DNA of 64,000 nucleotides, taken from NCBI GenBank assembly GCA_964036155.1, contig OZ038423.1, positions 57,303,249 to 57,367,248 of the forward strand, in the 5' to 3' direction. The notes under the pieces are model-generated. The model saw only the letters and a list, made by a program, of their open reading frames with translations, was not told the origin of the DNA and ran no database searches. The stretch is from Diploscapter coronatus. Its lineage: Eukaryota > Nematoda > Chromadorea > Rhabditida > Rhabditidae. Position numbers and translations under genes: made by a program. This document shows positions 11,301 to 23,200 of this stretch, piece after piece (the stretch's first letter is position 1; each line of letters opens with the position of its first letter).

Positions 11301-13398
11301 ATGATCACTGATCGCTCATCGATTTTGGCCTCCAGCAAAATCTTCAAATGGACAACTTCTTCATTTATGCCCTGATGAAGGACGTCGTGGCTGGGCTCGC
11401 TTATATCCACGGATCCTTCCTCCAATTCCACGGTCATCTGACTTCAGAGTTCTGCCTCATTGATGATAGGTGGCAGATAAAATTGGCTTATCACGGGCCG
11501 AAGGCGTTGAGGAACTCTGACAAGTATATCGTCAAGGGTACGTAAAACCTATACGCTGGTCTGAATTCGATTTCTTCTAGAGCTACTTTGGACGGCCCCA
11601 GAACTGCTTCGTACCAATGACAACATTGGAAGTCAAGAGGGCGACATTTTCAGTCTGGGCATCATCGGGTCTGAACTCGTTACAAGAAAGACGGTGTATG
11701 ATTTGGAAAATCGCAAGGAGAAGCCAGAAGGCGTGTTTTACCCTGGACCAGTAAAATGAATTCATTTTAGAAATTATCTACCTTCTGAAGAAGGGCGGGA
11801 TGAACCCGATTCGACCAAGTCTTATCACTAGTGAGCAGATTGAGATCAATCCGGCATTCGTAGGCCCTTAGAACTGGAAATTGTTACTCAAGTGCAATTT
11901 TTAGCTTCACTTGATTCGAGATTGCTGGACAGAACGACCATCAGAAAGACCGACGATTGATATGGTGCGAAATTCACTTCGATCCATGAACACGGAAAGG
12001 TGTTGATTTCCCAATTTTGCTCGTATGAGATGATAAATTTAGCAGATCTGATAACCTAATGGACCACGTCTTCACGATGATGGAATCTTACGCCACCGTG
12101 CTTGAGGAAGAAGTCGATTCGAGGACGAAGGAACTCGTTGAGGAGAAGAAAAAGAGCGATTTGCTATTGTATCGCATGCTGCCAAAGTAAGCAGACCAAA
12201 AACCATCTTGATGAGCATTTTCTTCAGACAAGTAGCCGAGAAGCTGAAATTAGGCCAGCCCGTTGAGCCGGAAACCTTCGAATCAGTGACTTTGTTCTTT
12301 TCGGATGTAGTATCCTTCACGAAGCTTGCTGCAAAGTGCACACCGCTTCAGGTGAGTTTCATTTTCACTGAACTTTTTGCCTTTTCAAGCAGAATGATAG
12401 GTAGTCAACCTACTGAACGACCTGTACACCTTATTTGATGGAATCATTGACCAGCATGACGTCTACAAAGTCGAAACAATTGGTGATGGCTATTTGTGCG
12501 TGTCCGGCTTACCGCATCGAAATGGAAATGAGCATGCGCGGTAGTCATTCAAAGAAAATATTCTTCCAACTCCCTATTTTACAGACACGTCGCTTTGATG
12601 TCGCTTCAACTCATCAGAGAACTGGTCGACTTCCGAGTTCCCCATCTTCCAACTGAACGAATCAACATCCGAGTTGGAATTCACTGTGGTTCGAAAACAT
12701 CATGCACTCATAAAAATCATTTGATCTTTCTAGGCTCGGTCGTTTCTGGTGTCGTCGGTTTAACGATGCCTCGATATTGTTTGTTTGGAGACGCTGTCAA
12801 CACTGCAAGTCGGATGGAGAGCAATGGAAAGCGTATGATCGTTTCAAATGTAATTGAAGTAGACATTTATGTTTAGCCGGTCAAATTCATCTATCTGCTG
12901 AGGCTAACTACATGCTGACTCAGATTGTGAGGGGATTCATAACAGAGAGTCGTGGCGATGTTATCATTAAGGTTAGTAAAGCTGAATTGAATGTTTAACT
13001 AGCCTGAATTTTAGGGCAAAGGTGTCATGGAAACGTTCTGGTTGAAGGGAGTTGACCACGACGCGGGAGCTAATCAGTACCTTCCAAGACCAATTATAAA
13101 GAGCAATGTATTCGAAGTCAAGGTTAGAGATAAAACAAAACTCGCAATTAGAACACATTAACAAAACTTCCTAATTATTCCGACTTAAGTTGACGCTCTA
13201 AGTTTCTAAAGTTCGCAACGGACTAACTGAAGTCAAGAATTTGATGAATTATTCAGGTTTTCACTTTAGGAGCATTCAACTAAGCCTGAAAGTCCCCAAA
13301 GAAGTGTCACTCCGGATTCGGAAAAGGGACTCTACATGGAATACAAGGAAAAGACAGTTATAACGCAACAACACCCTGGGAGGGGAATGATGTCATAG
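8325..13398 (+). CDS. receptor-type guanylate cyclase (gcy family)
   Basis: 29 exons in consistent phase, about 1132 residues, complete. Makes cGMP from GTP at the plasma membrane; nematode paralogues act mostly in sensory neurons. Domains: signal peptide ([19 protein letters not shown], split by intron 1); ligand-binding ectodomain to about residue 476 ([23 protein letters not shown]); one membrane helix (about 484-510, [18 protein letters not shown]); pseudokinase domain (VAMK lysine kept; HGHL in place of HRDL, and no DFG); dimerisation helix; cyclase domain from about 867. Catalytic residues are intact: FFSDVVSF and VETIGDGY (metal Asps and the guanine-specific Glu), [17 protein letters not shown] (guanine Cys, Asn, Arg). 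Main exon ends: 8363, 8472, 8642, 8823, 9075, 9331, 9500, 9663, 9858, 10268, 10436, 10579, 10726, 10847, 11004, 11121, 11290, 11537, 11730, 11859, 11999, 12186, 12351, 12540, 12688, 12832, 12971, 13122, 13398. Two introns appear to be GC-AG. Which gcy it is cannot be told. Confidence 0.94.
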
Positions 13399-14054
13399 AG
13401 ATCTGCATTTTTATCTATGAATTGTCAAGCATTTATTTTTAAACTGAATAGTAAATATTTATTTGGAAATAATACTTTTACTGGAAACTTGGCTGAATTT
13501 CTCTTCGAATTTAAGTAGAAAGGAGAATTCGAGCCACTCCGAATTTGATGCAATAATTCATTGGTCGAAGAGACTGCAGGACTGGGAGAAGAAGGGATGG
13601 AGTAGATGGAAGGGAAAAGGAAGGTCTTCCATTGGATGGAGTAGCGTCGAACCTATTCTGTACCAGTCCAAATACTGATATTTTTCCCTTATTTTTTTTT
13701 GTAAATTACTTGTTCTAATGGTATCTTTAAGCACAGATGATGATTTTCATTGAACTTGGTATACGACATCTTTCTGATATCATTTTGGTATGACATTTCA
13801 AATAGTCAATCTCTCAAAGTTATAAATTTTCCGAAAGCTTATTTTAATATCGAATTCCTCACTTCACTTTCGCGTATTTCTCTGCATCTATAGTTCTCTC
13901 TTTCACAATTCGAATTCTCTCTCATTCGCCCAGACTGCTTCAATCATTCTCTTCGCTGGCTACAGTATGCCTAAGCACATATCGATTCGTTTTCTGAATT
14001 CGAATTTATTTGATTTTCATATCTTATCGATTTCTATTTTACATTTCTCTCAAA
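13399..14054. other. guanylate cyclase 3' flank
   Basis: AT-rich 3' UTR and spacer. A short open frame at 13463-13678 has no splice sites or family likeness and is not called. Several TATCGAT-type motifs cluster near 13980-14035, without a clear meaning. Confidence 0.3.
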
Positions 14055-14454
14055 GATATCTCGAACCTTTATTTTTCCTTGCTTATCATTAATCGTTGTC
14101 AAGGGTAAGTCAAGCTCTATTATTCACCAACAAAATTGCATTTCCAAGCTACCAATTTTCAAAACCCTTCGATATTTATCTTCCATCGATAGTTTATGCA
14201 GCTGGTGTAGTATTTTGGGTGTTGATGTTGTGTGAGTTGATGAGTTAGGCTGTGAGAGCAGTCATTTTGAAGTCATTCAGGAAGGGAAAAGGGATCGTAA
14301 TGACTGGAATGGACCCCATTAATGACTGCTAACGACAAGATTTGTAGGCACGCGAACTCGCAAGTCCTCAGCCCTACTGCAGAATGATGAGAATCAACAG
14401 TTGTTGGCTCAGAAAGCTAATGCCCCTCAATTACAATCACCCAATTATCACTGA
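14055..14454 (+). CDS. 3' part of a small single-pass membrane protein, unknown family
   Basis: Two exons are well supported: 14193-14243 and 14348-14454, joined phase 1 to 2. They encode a hydrophobic helix (VYAAGVVFWVLMLCELM), a basic stop-transfer stretch (STRTRKSS) and a 33-residue hydrophilic Gln/Asn-rich tail ending SPNYH. The intron between them has a good branch motif (TGCTAAC) and acceptor (TTTGTAG). A strong donor (AAGG|GTAAGT) at 14104/14105 marks an upstream exon; from about 14056 it can be read as ISRTFIFPCLSLIVVK in the needed phase, but no start codon is found, so the 5' end is missing. The topology suggests a type I or tail-anchored protein. I do not recognise it. It could also be a decayed gene. 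Confidence 0.42.
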
Positions 14455-17400
14455 TGAAGAGCCATAAATATTTCATTTTTATTGAGCCTCGGAGAAAAAT
14501 GAATCGCGAAAACAATCTTCGTAAGGTTTCTGATAAATTTGATAAATTCAGGAATTTCTAGGATCACTATAATAGAATATTATCTAGATTTTTGAATCCT
14601 TTTTAAAATTATAAAAAAAATCACAAGTGTCAAGATTAAACTTGATCATTTTCAACTTTAGCCTTTTTAAGATTTTTTTTATATGTTCGATTTTGCTACT
14701 CGAACATCCATAGCTCTAATTTTATGGTCTCAAAAATGGCGTATAAAATTTTGATAGCCTCTCGAATTTTTATCGGGTCGACTCTCTCGGAATTTCTCCA
14801 GTGCTTCTGCTTGGCTGTTTGTGCACTAAAATCCCTCTTTAGCACCCATAAAACAAGTTTTATGGGAGAAGCTTCGCTGGGGCAAAAGGGCTCAACTCGA
14901 TTTGAGAAGAATGGAAACGCAGTGTCGAAACATCTGATTTGAGAATTTCGTTATTTTATTTTATCAAATTTGAGAGTTTGCTAAAATTCAGCTTCCTTTT
15001 CAATTTTTAACTTTTATGCACTATGAAGCATGAAATTTATCAATGGAAGATCAGTCTTGTCTTTCCGACTAAACTTGTGAAATTTATATAATTGCCCACG
15101 AATTTCTACAGATATTTTTCGCCTTACGGAAATATTTGTCTACCCAATAATCTATTCAATTTCCTAATGAGCGAAACGCCAATGAGAAGGAAAGCTACAG
15201 TAGTCCTTCCAAAACATTCGATAGAGGGGGAATGGAGCTCTTTCGGAAATTAGATATGCATGCGCAATTTAAGCATGGAGAAGAAAGATAGGGTTCGAGT
15301 CAATTACCACAGCTTTATTCAGAATCCAGATATTTCACTTTAGGGCTACAGTAACCCGTTCATCTATAAGTGCAGTCTGATGCGTGATGCAAGGTGATGT
15401 TGGGCGAAATATTCGGCATCTTTAGCAACAGCTCAATTTCTCTTTGATTTTTGGTTCATTTTTTCAATTTGAGTGTCCCAAAGAATTTTTTTCAAACTTC
15501 AACAAAATCTGGGTGGTCACTTTCCCAAACATCTCCACATACCTTCATGTTCATTAGCCACCCATCTCCTAACTTTTCCTAGACACATTAATTTGGCCCC
15601 TTCGATCTAAAGTCGATCGATCGATCGTTCTAGCACTTCATTTGTCAGCTCGCCTCGACAATATTTCAAATGCCGCCGAGTTTCCTTCGGAACACCGTAC
15701 CTTCCTTTCTCTCTCATATTTCACTGCACTTACCCCTTTAACTATACTCTTCTCCAGGTAAAATGAGCCTAGCGGCCAGTGCGAAGGGCATACTGTACCA
15801 GTTCCTAAGCCGTTTTCGAAATGAAATACGATCATGTGAAATTTTTACAAGGACTCGCTTTGAAAAACGCCAAAATTGGTTCGGTGAATGGGTTTTATCG
15901 ACATTCGTAGGGTAGCATATTGTAGGTATAGAATATTTCTTATTCCTCGTCAAAATTATTGAAGCTCACAGCATTTTCCTGAATTTTTATTTCATTCACA
16001 CTATCCACAAAATTTTTTTTTTTAAATCTAAACTTAGAGAAGCCAAATGAATTTTCGAAATAGATAATTATAGAAAATTTTATATCAGCGTGATTGGCGA
16101 GATTAATCGGATCAGAATGCTTTTTAGATCTCGACTTCTGCAGTTGCTTCCTAAGTTTTGTCGTCAGTCATTTTCGCTGTTTTCCGGCGTGATGCAACCT
16201 TTGCATTTTATTCTACGCAAATTTATCAGTTTTTGCGCAATCTCAGAAAAAATTTCACTATTCAACTTCGCGGCGTGGTGAACTGTCGCACTTTGCATCA
16301 TAACTTGGAATTTTTCGGGCTCGATGTACTATTTGTTGGTGAAAAATGGCGAAACACATGGTAGACAAATCGATATCGTACTTTCAGGGCCTGGTATGGA
16401 GATTTTTGGAGGGTCTTTTGTTTTCGAGATATCGGCGTTCCGATTTCCAGATTTCGCAATTTTCGAGGGCCTTAGGGGAAGTGCCCAAGTATAAAGTTTG
16501 AGGAAAATATCCATAGTTTATCAGACAAAAACGATTTTCCATTATTATCGATTAGGAACCCGACCAGATAAATTGAAAAAAGCGACGATAAATTTCGAAC
16601 GCATAATTCGAATTCTAATTCTTGCATTCTAGCACTTCTATCTAAACTTCTCCAAAAATTCCCTAACTTGTTGCAATTTCAAAATTTATCTTTGCTTGAT
16701 GCGTTTTTGTTTCGTGTTTCATGTCGGATCTCGATTTGGTTCGAATAAATCACCGTCCTCTGACCAATTTCGGGTTCGAATTTGATGCTTCTGGCACCAG
16801 CATGTGGCTCTGTCCACAGAAGGCCCTTGCCTTCTTCCGACTCAACTGAATCCTAACCAGTTCGCATGCAAACTCTCCCTTTTCCTGTCCCTTTCTTGCC
16901 TTTGGCCCTTGATTCAGCACCCTTTGAAGTCGCCGCTTCAAAGGAATGGATGGAAGAATGAACTATGCGCCTTTTCATGCTGTACCAAAGATTACGGTAG
17001 TCAAGGCGAATTACGAATTCAAAAAATAATATTAAATTTCTAGATAAAAATTATATTCTGGTCGAACATCTAACATTGATAAAAAAAAATTGAGGGAGAA
17101 GCTAATTTTTGAAGCTATGTTAGAATGTTCGTGAATTAATGATTTCTTGCCTACACATTTGAAAATATTGCTTAAAGTTGGATAAAATTAGTATTTAAAT
17201 TTCGATAGGTATACGGTAGATTCAGAAAGAGGAAATTAGGGAAGAACGGTGTAAATTCGCAGGGAAAATTAGAGGGAAGAAAATGGAGTCCTCGTTTTGA
17301 AATTCAATGATAAATGGCTGAAGCAGAGGGTGGAGAGGAGCTGAGCGAAGGGAAGTCGGATAAAATATTAGTTGGGATCAGTCGATAGCTGGGACGACCC

Positions 17401-20209
17401 CTAATGGGCTTATAATAAATTTCGAAATCGATTTTTAATAAAAGAAAAACGAATATTAGAAAACTCTTGTGAGCATGTATTATATTGAATCTGATACAAC
17501 GAAGATCATGAGCCTTCGAGCAAATGTTGATTAAGCAATTTAGCAGGAATGATGAAAAATGGAATTTGTAAAATCGAAGTTGATCTTCATTGAAAAGCTT
17601 TTGAAATCACTAAAACTCGGAATATCGCTACATTCTATTCAGTATGCGTAAATTTTGGAAAATAGATGTCGCTATTACCTAATATATACATTTTGGAGTA
17701 AAAATATCAGTTAGTCTAAATGTCTGAATGTGTTGGCAACAGATGACTGTATGAATATACGAGAATGGGCAAAAGTGACTGTTAATGTAGCCGAGAGAAG
17801 AGACAGGCTGGTGAGACCATAAAACCCGCCAGATATGAAGAAATAAAGGAACACAACAGACTGACTGACCTCATAAAACTGCAATTAGGGTAGGCAAAAA
17901 TATTCAAACGCACTGTCGGGAAAATTCAACGATAGTCCTGGAATATGGTCTTTTCTGAAATAAACATATTATTGCGCGGAATCAAAATCTATGACGTCAA
18001 GCAAGGTCTAAATATTGCTCCATCAATAGTTTTTACGAAAAGGTACTGACAATTGTATTAAAGTGCCAGGAACAAATAGATTCATTTTCGCTAATGCTTA
18101 CGATATACTCGAATTTCCTAAATTTTATTTCATCGATATTGCTCTAATTAAATGTCTTCTTACGATCAGACTCGATATCTTTCCGTTGTTAGTTCATAAA
18201 GTACTTAGGCCAGCACATCTATGAGGCCCATTATTCAGAGATCAAGGTGAATTATGACCGATTTTGTTGTCCTCGAGCTGCTACTGCATTTTTACAGCCC
18301 AGGAAATAGCACCACTTCAACCCCATCAATTCGATTTATCGGTTTATCAGCTAATCACGATAATTCAATTTTATCCCGATTCTAATTGATCATTTTCAAA
18401 TTTCGATCATGTTATTTTTTGCCATAATTCCGTATTCCGATTCAAAAGCTTCAAACCAATGTACTCAAAGAATTTGTAAACATTTGAAAAAATTTTTTAT
18501 TTCGAATGAACTTCATCGATGAGTTTTCATAGACATGATTCACTACCATGATTTATTCGTCCATGCTCTAAGAATTGCAAATTATATCTCAGAATCCCAA
18601 AATTACCTAACCATTATTTTTCTACAATTTTGTATTCTTCGCTTCTTCGCTCCTCCCCTTTCTCGCCTTTCTGCTGTCAGTCCCCGCCCCTTTTTCTCTC
18701 TCCATCCTCGTGTCTCTGTCGTCTCTCCAATTGCCTCACTCTCTAGCCTGAATGGGTCATTTCGTTGTGCCAATGGCTTGTCGTCTTCCTCTCCACATAT
18801 TGTCGTCGGCACTTGTGCCTTTCCGAATTGCGTATTTTATAGGCCAATTTACACTTATTTATCGTACACAAATTTATGCAATGATCTGTGTCGATTTTAT
18901 GAGCGAATAAAATGCCAATTAGAATAAGTTATGACGCAATTTAGGGAATTTATGAGATGAAACTGAAAATTTTGAGATGTCATAATCAAATTACCAGGTT
19001 CATGCTTTATCATATCTCACTATGTAATAACTAGTCGAAATTTAGCTGGGTTCCTGCGATTTTTCAAGAACTTCCAAAACTTAGTAATAGCTAAAGTTAT
19101 GATTCACAATGAACTTTTTATGAACATCGAGTAAATAAATGAAGATCATCATTTGCCTCATAAATTCATACGTTTCTATCGCTCTTATGACAATTCCTCC
19201 ATTTTTGTCCGAGAAGTTATTTCCCTCTCCTTCCAAAACGAAAAATGATACAGTACCTTAGTAATCTTGCAAGACCGTTGCATCACTCAGTTAGCGGAAG
19301 TGAAATAGTTTTTCGTGACGTTTCCACTAACATTTCGGTGAAAGATATCATTGACCTTCATTTTTTCCCATCTAAAAATGTTATTCACTTATAAAAAATT
19401 GCCGATTTTGTTTCGTTCGCCATAAATTATCACCTTTCTGCAATATCGTGCCATTTTCATTCGAATATTGTCTTTGTCCGGCAAATTTGTTAGCAGCAAC
19501 ATTTTCATGATCTTATTTGTATCTAGCTTCAAATTTATGTTTCCTACTAAATAGTCTGACCCTCAGAGTTTTCCGAAATCTAGAATGCTAAATTCATTTA
19601 CTTGTACACAATTTCCTGATTCATGAATCATGATTTCGATTTTCGCGCACCATTTCATATCTCAATTCCCTTCCATTCGTGGAGGTGTTAGTTGGTAACG
19701 TATTCGGGGCTTTTCTCCTGCTTCATTTTCTAATTCTCATCATTTAGCGATCCCCTCGTCGTTTGCGGCGACTTCAAAGGGATTTCGCTCGATTGGTCGG
19801 TCCCGCCCTCTTTCTTCTTTCAATTTTCGTCTTCCAAGTCTTCGCCTCTGCGTCTTGCACCCATCTCACCGAGTTCGTCCCTTCGTATATTTCAACTTCA
19901 ACCTCTTCTTCAGCGACTCTGCTTCTCTGGTCTCTAACAACCACTTTGGACGACAATTTCTAGATTCATTCGGCAGATAAACCGTTTATCAGCAGAGGCA
20001 CAGACGAAGCACGCGAGTGTAGATCGGGATAGACGATTTGAACAACAACAACCGGGAACAGGGCACAGACTGTGGAAAGGTAGTCAAAACAGGAATACTA
20101 AATTTGAAAAATCGGTTTCTCCAAAAAATAACAGTAATAAACAATAAATGAAAAGACTTCAACTGATTTGGCCTGAGGATCAGTTTTTCAGGCAGTCATC
20201 GATTCATCT
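14455..20209. promoter_or_regulatory. 5.8-kb gene-poor region upstream of mab-5
   Basis: No coding exon can be supported. It contains a dispersed repeat (16036-16639), a perfect 22-nt palindrome (CCCATAAAAC-AA-GTTTTATGGG, near 14846-14867), a short (CGAT)n run near 15612-15627, and pyrimidine-rich plus-strand stretches around 15650-15760, 16800-16930, 18640-18830 and 19670-19920. A 49-codon open frame at 15764-15910 has no supporting features. Hox genes usually have large upstream control regions, so regulatory function is expected but not shown here. No tRNA or other RNA gene was recognised. Confidence 0.4.
16036..16639. mobile_element. dispersed repeat, longest copy (copy A)
   Basis: About 600 bp flanked by a 10-bp direct repeat (ATCTAAACTT at 16026-16035 and 16640-16649) that looks like a target-site duplication. 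It starts AGAGAAGCCAAATG and ends near CTTGCATTCTAGCACTTCT. Shorter relatives are at 31952-32128, 32927-33000 and 61951-62049. No transposase frame and no clear terminal inverted repeat. Class unknown; probably non-autonomous. Confidence 0.55.
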
Positions 20210-23200
20210 ATGAGCATGTATCCTGGCTGGCCTTCGACGGCGTCGACGGCGAACGGCGGTGAAGAAGTCGCCTACTGGGGACAGACCCAGTCGCTGAATT
20301 CTGGTACGGTCAAATCATCGATAAGTTTCAAATCAGCTATTCCACGCGTCATCGACGAAAAGTCGTCCTGAAACACAATAATCGTTGAATCTAGGAAAAA
20401 GCTGTGACCGTCGTTTTCAGTTATTTTGATTTCAGGCAGCACTGCAACGAGCACAGCTTCCGGCCTGAAACAAGCCACCTACGACTCAATTCTTTACGGA
20501 CAGAACTACATGGCCAACATGAAGAACATGCTGAATGCGACACAGTGGGAGAACATGAATCCGTAAGACTTTTCATCAAATTCAATTCATGGAAATCAAT
20601 GATTTTTGATGAGTCATCACGTTTTCTACAAATTCATATTTTCAATTTTGCAGGTTTAAATAAACTTCGGCGAATTTTGTAATTTCAGATTCGCCTACAA
20701 CCCGTTGCAAGCCTCTACAGCTTCGTTTCCCGATTCACGGACGGTGCAGCTCGCTTCTCAACCGGTATTTCCGTGGATGAAAATGTCGGGTTAGTCCATT
20801 TTTCGTTTTATTGCAATTTTATCGTCTAAATCAATGAAATTGTCAAATTTATCGAGTCATTATGCTGTGCGAAGCGGCATTTACACAACGCCTTGACTCT
20901 GCGTCCTTGTTCCATATCGACTGTATTTGTAGATAGAGAAGTGAGATAGGTTGAACATTTCTGCCAAGAATACCGAATTTTTATCTCTTCGATCGATAAT
21001 TTCCTACTCAATCTTACACTGTTTTGACCATCGTCTCATAATTATTGCAAAAAAATCCCTCCCGCTGTGAAATTTCGCTATTTTTCATCGAAAACATGAA
21101 TTTCCCTGTGTATCGTCGTTTTTCATCTTTTCGCATTCAACATATTTCAGTCGCTAATTTCATTTTGTCTTTCGGAAGAGGATTCACATAAATCACCCAA
21201 GTCCTAGAGGCACGCACAGCAAAAGTTGTTCGCGCGAGTCGTCAGGAAAAATGCGAGGAGAAACATGAAATTTATGAAATCGCAAAATGATTTGTAGGGT
21301 GTGAGGGAAATCGATTGATGTCTTGAAAAAAAATTCTTTCAAATAAAAAAATCCTGAATCCGAAAATTCTGTAACCCAAAATTTAGACATCCTCATAAAT
21401 TTCCGACTATTCCATATCGCTCCAAATCCTTCCAAAATGTGCCTTTTCCATTTTATCTCCAGCTGCTCTAGGCTCTATAATTCTTCCAGACCTTCACAAT
21501 TGTCTCTCTCCTCTCATTTCGAGGTCCTGACAGGGTAATCCTGATTTACAGTATGTTTACACTTAGGGATAAAGGCGCTTCGACGACCCCTTTCATATCT
21601 TTGAGCTTAATCCGGAGGATAAGAGCTTGTATGAAGGGACATTTTGTAATGGAATATCTATAAATTTTAACTAAAAGACGAATTTTTACAATTTTATTTT
21701 AGACAACTTCGAAAATTATCTATTAGCATCTTGATAGGCTTTTTCCGTGAATAGTTGTGTTTATGAGAAATGCATCATTCCAGAAAATCGATTTTGCCTA
21801 GTATTTTGGATACTGTAAACCGTCAGAAGAATAGCGAATTAATCAAGCAAACCACATGTGGAAAAGACCAGGGGCAAGGGCCACCGGGTAGGAGATAGAA
21901 AAAGTGCAATATTTCGTCCAAAATTTAGGACTTTCTTACGAATTTAATTTAACCGAATAATATCTAGATATGAACAAAATCAATCTTGTGCAAATATTAT
22001 TGTAGCTAGAACTAGAATCGGCAAGAAAAAACTAATGTGGTGAGTGACACGAATGGAAATAGTTCTTTGAATGAAAGGGAAATAAAGAAGCAGAAAGATC
22101 CACCCCATGGCCAATATTTCAACGGCTAACGACGTCAGGACGCGCTTTATTATCCACTCCACTTTTTGTTTTTTTTTTTTAATCCAATACCATTTCATCA
22201 AATTTTTTCGTAAGATATAGGTTCATTTTTAAAAAACTGGGAATTTCATATGAAAATCCTAAAATCGAGAGAATTTTCTTATCGGAAGCGATAATTTCCT
22301 CGTCAAGCTTTTCCATTTTCTTCATAGTGCAAGGCCTAAATCATCCGCTCACATCGCTTGTCATTGTGTAATTACGTGTCACAGGAAATTTCGAGATCCG
22401 AGAAAAATCGGGGAAATTCAAAAAATCTCCAACAATATCTATGACAAATTCCTATGTTTTAGCGAGTCAACACACAAAAATGATAATTTTCCCACGTCAA
22501 ACTACAATGAATTGCCACCAACGTGCATAATCTGGTTAATATCTTTCACTTGCTTCATGCCACCACAGCACGGCAGAGCAATTCCCCTGCTTCCAGGGTC
22601 TGAATCGGGAGCCCCCATTCCTTGTCCGAACCACTGAAATATGGCCCTTGTCGGCGTGTCTTTCATCTTTCCTCTAACTTCTTTTCCCTTTATATCTCTC
22701 GATTTGTGCTGCAACTGTTGTGCCTCTTTTTGCTCTCCGGTTGCAGTCAGCATCCCCCTCTTCCAATCATCCTTCATCTTGCCTAATATTTTGAGAGCTA
22801 CCAAATTGCTCGTCATCGAGTCATAGTCGTTAGGTGATTGGGAATAACTTGTAATTGTTGAATCGTCGCGATAATAATAGGGTGCATCAGGCATTTCGAG
22901 AATCAGCAACGAAAACGACTCCTTTCGAACTATACTATCCTATTAAAAAATAATAGTATCATGACAAGAAAATATCGTAAATCGATTTTTTGTTATTAAT
23001 AATAATACGGTCAATATCCAGGTTATCTATACTGATCTAACTCTCAAGATTCTCGAGATCTACCCTCTGTATCTACATTTTTATGACTTCCCAACAACTC
23101 GCCACCAAGGAATCTAGTAGTCCATAAATTATCCACCTCATTCTAACCTCTGGAGTAAAGTTCATCAAGAATGCGGTCAGGAAGGTCAAGTGTACTTCGT

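Noticed and set aside
15764..15910. 49-codon open frame starting ATGAGCCTAGCG after a TTCTCCAG site
   Set aside because: No downstream splice partner, no domain, and the antisense strand is equally open; kept only as a note.
16765..16800. GGTTCGAATTTGA, resembling a tRNA B box
   Set aside because: No matching A box, acceptor stem or anticodon arm can be folded around it.
18535..18927. 130-codon plus-strand open frame with a Ser/Pro/Phe-rich sequence
   Set aside because: It comes from a pyrimidine-rich tract (TCTC/CCTT runs) with no splice sites, start context or family likeness.
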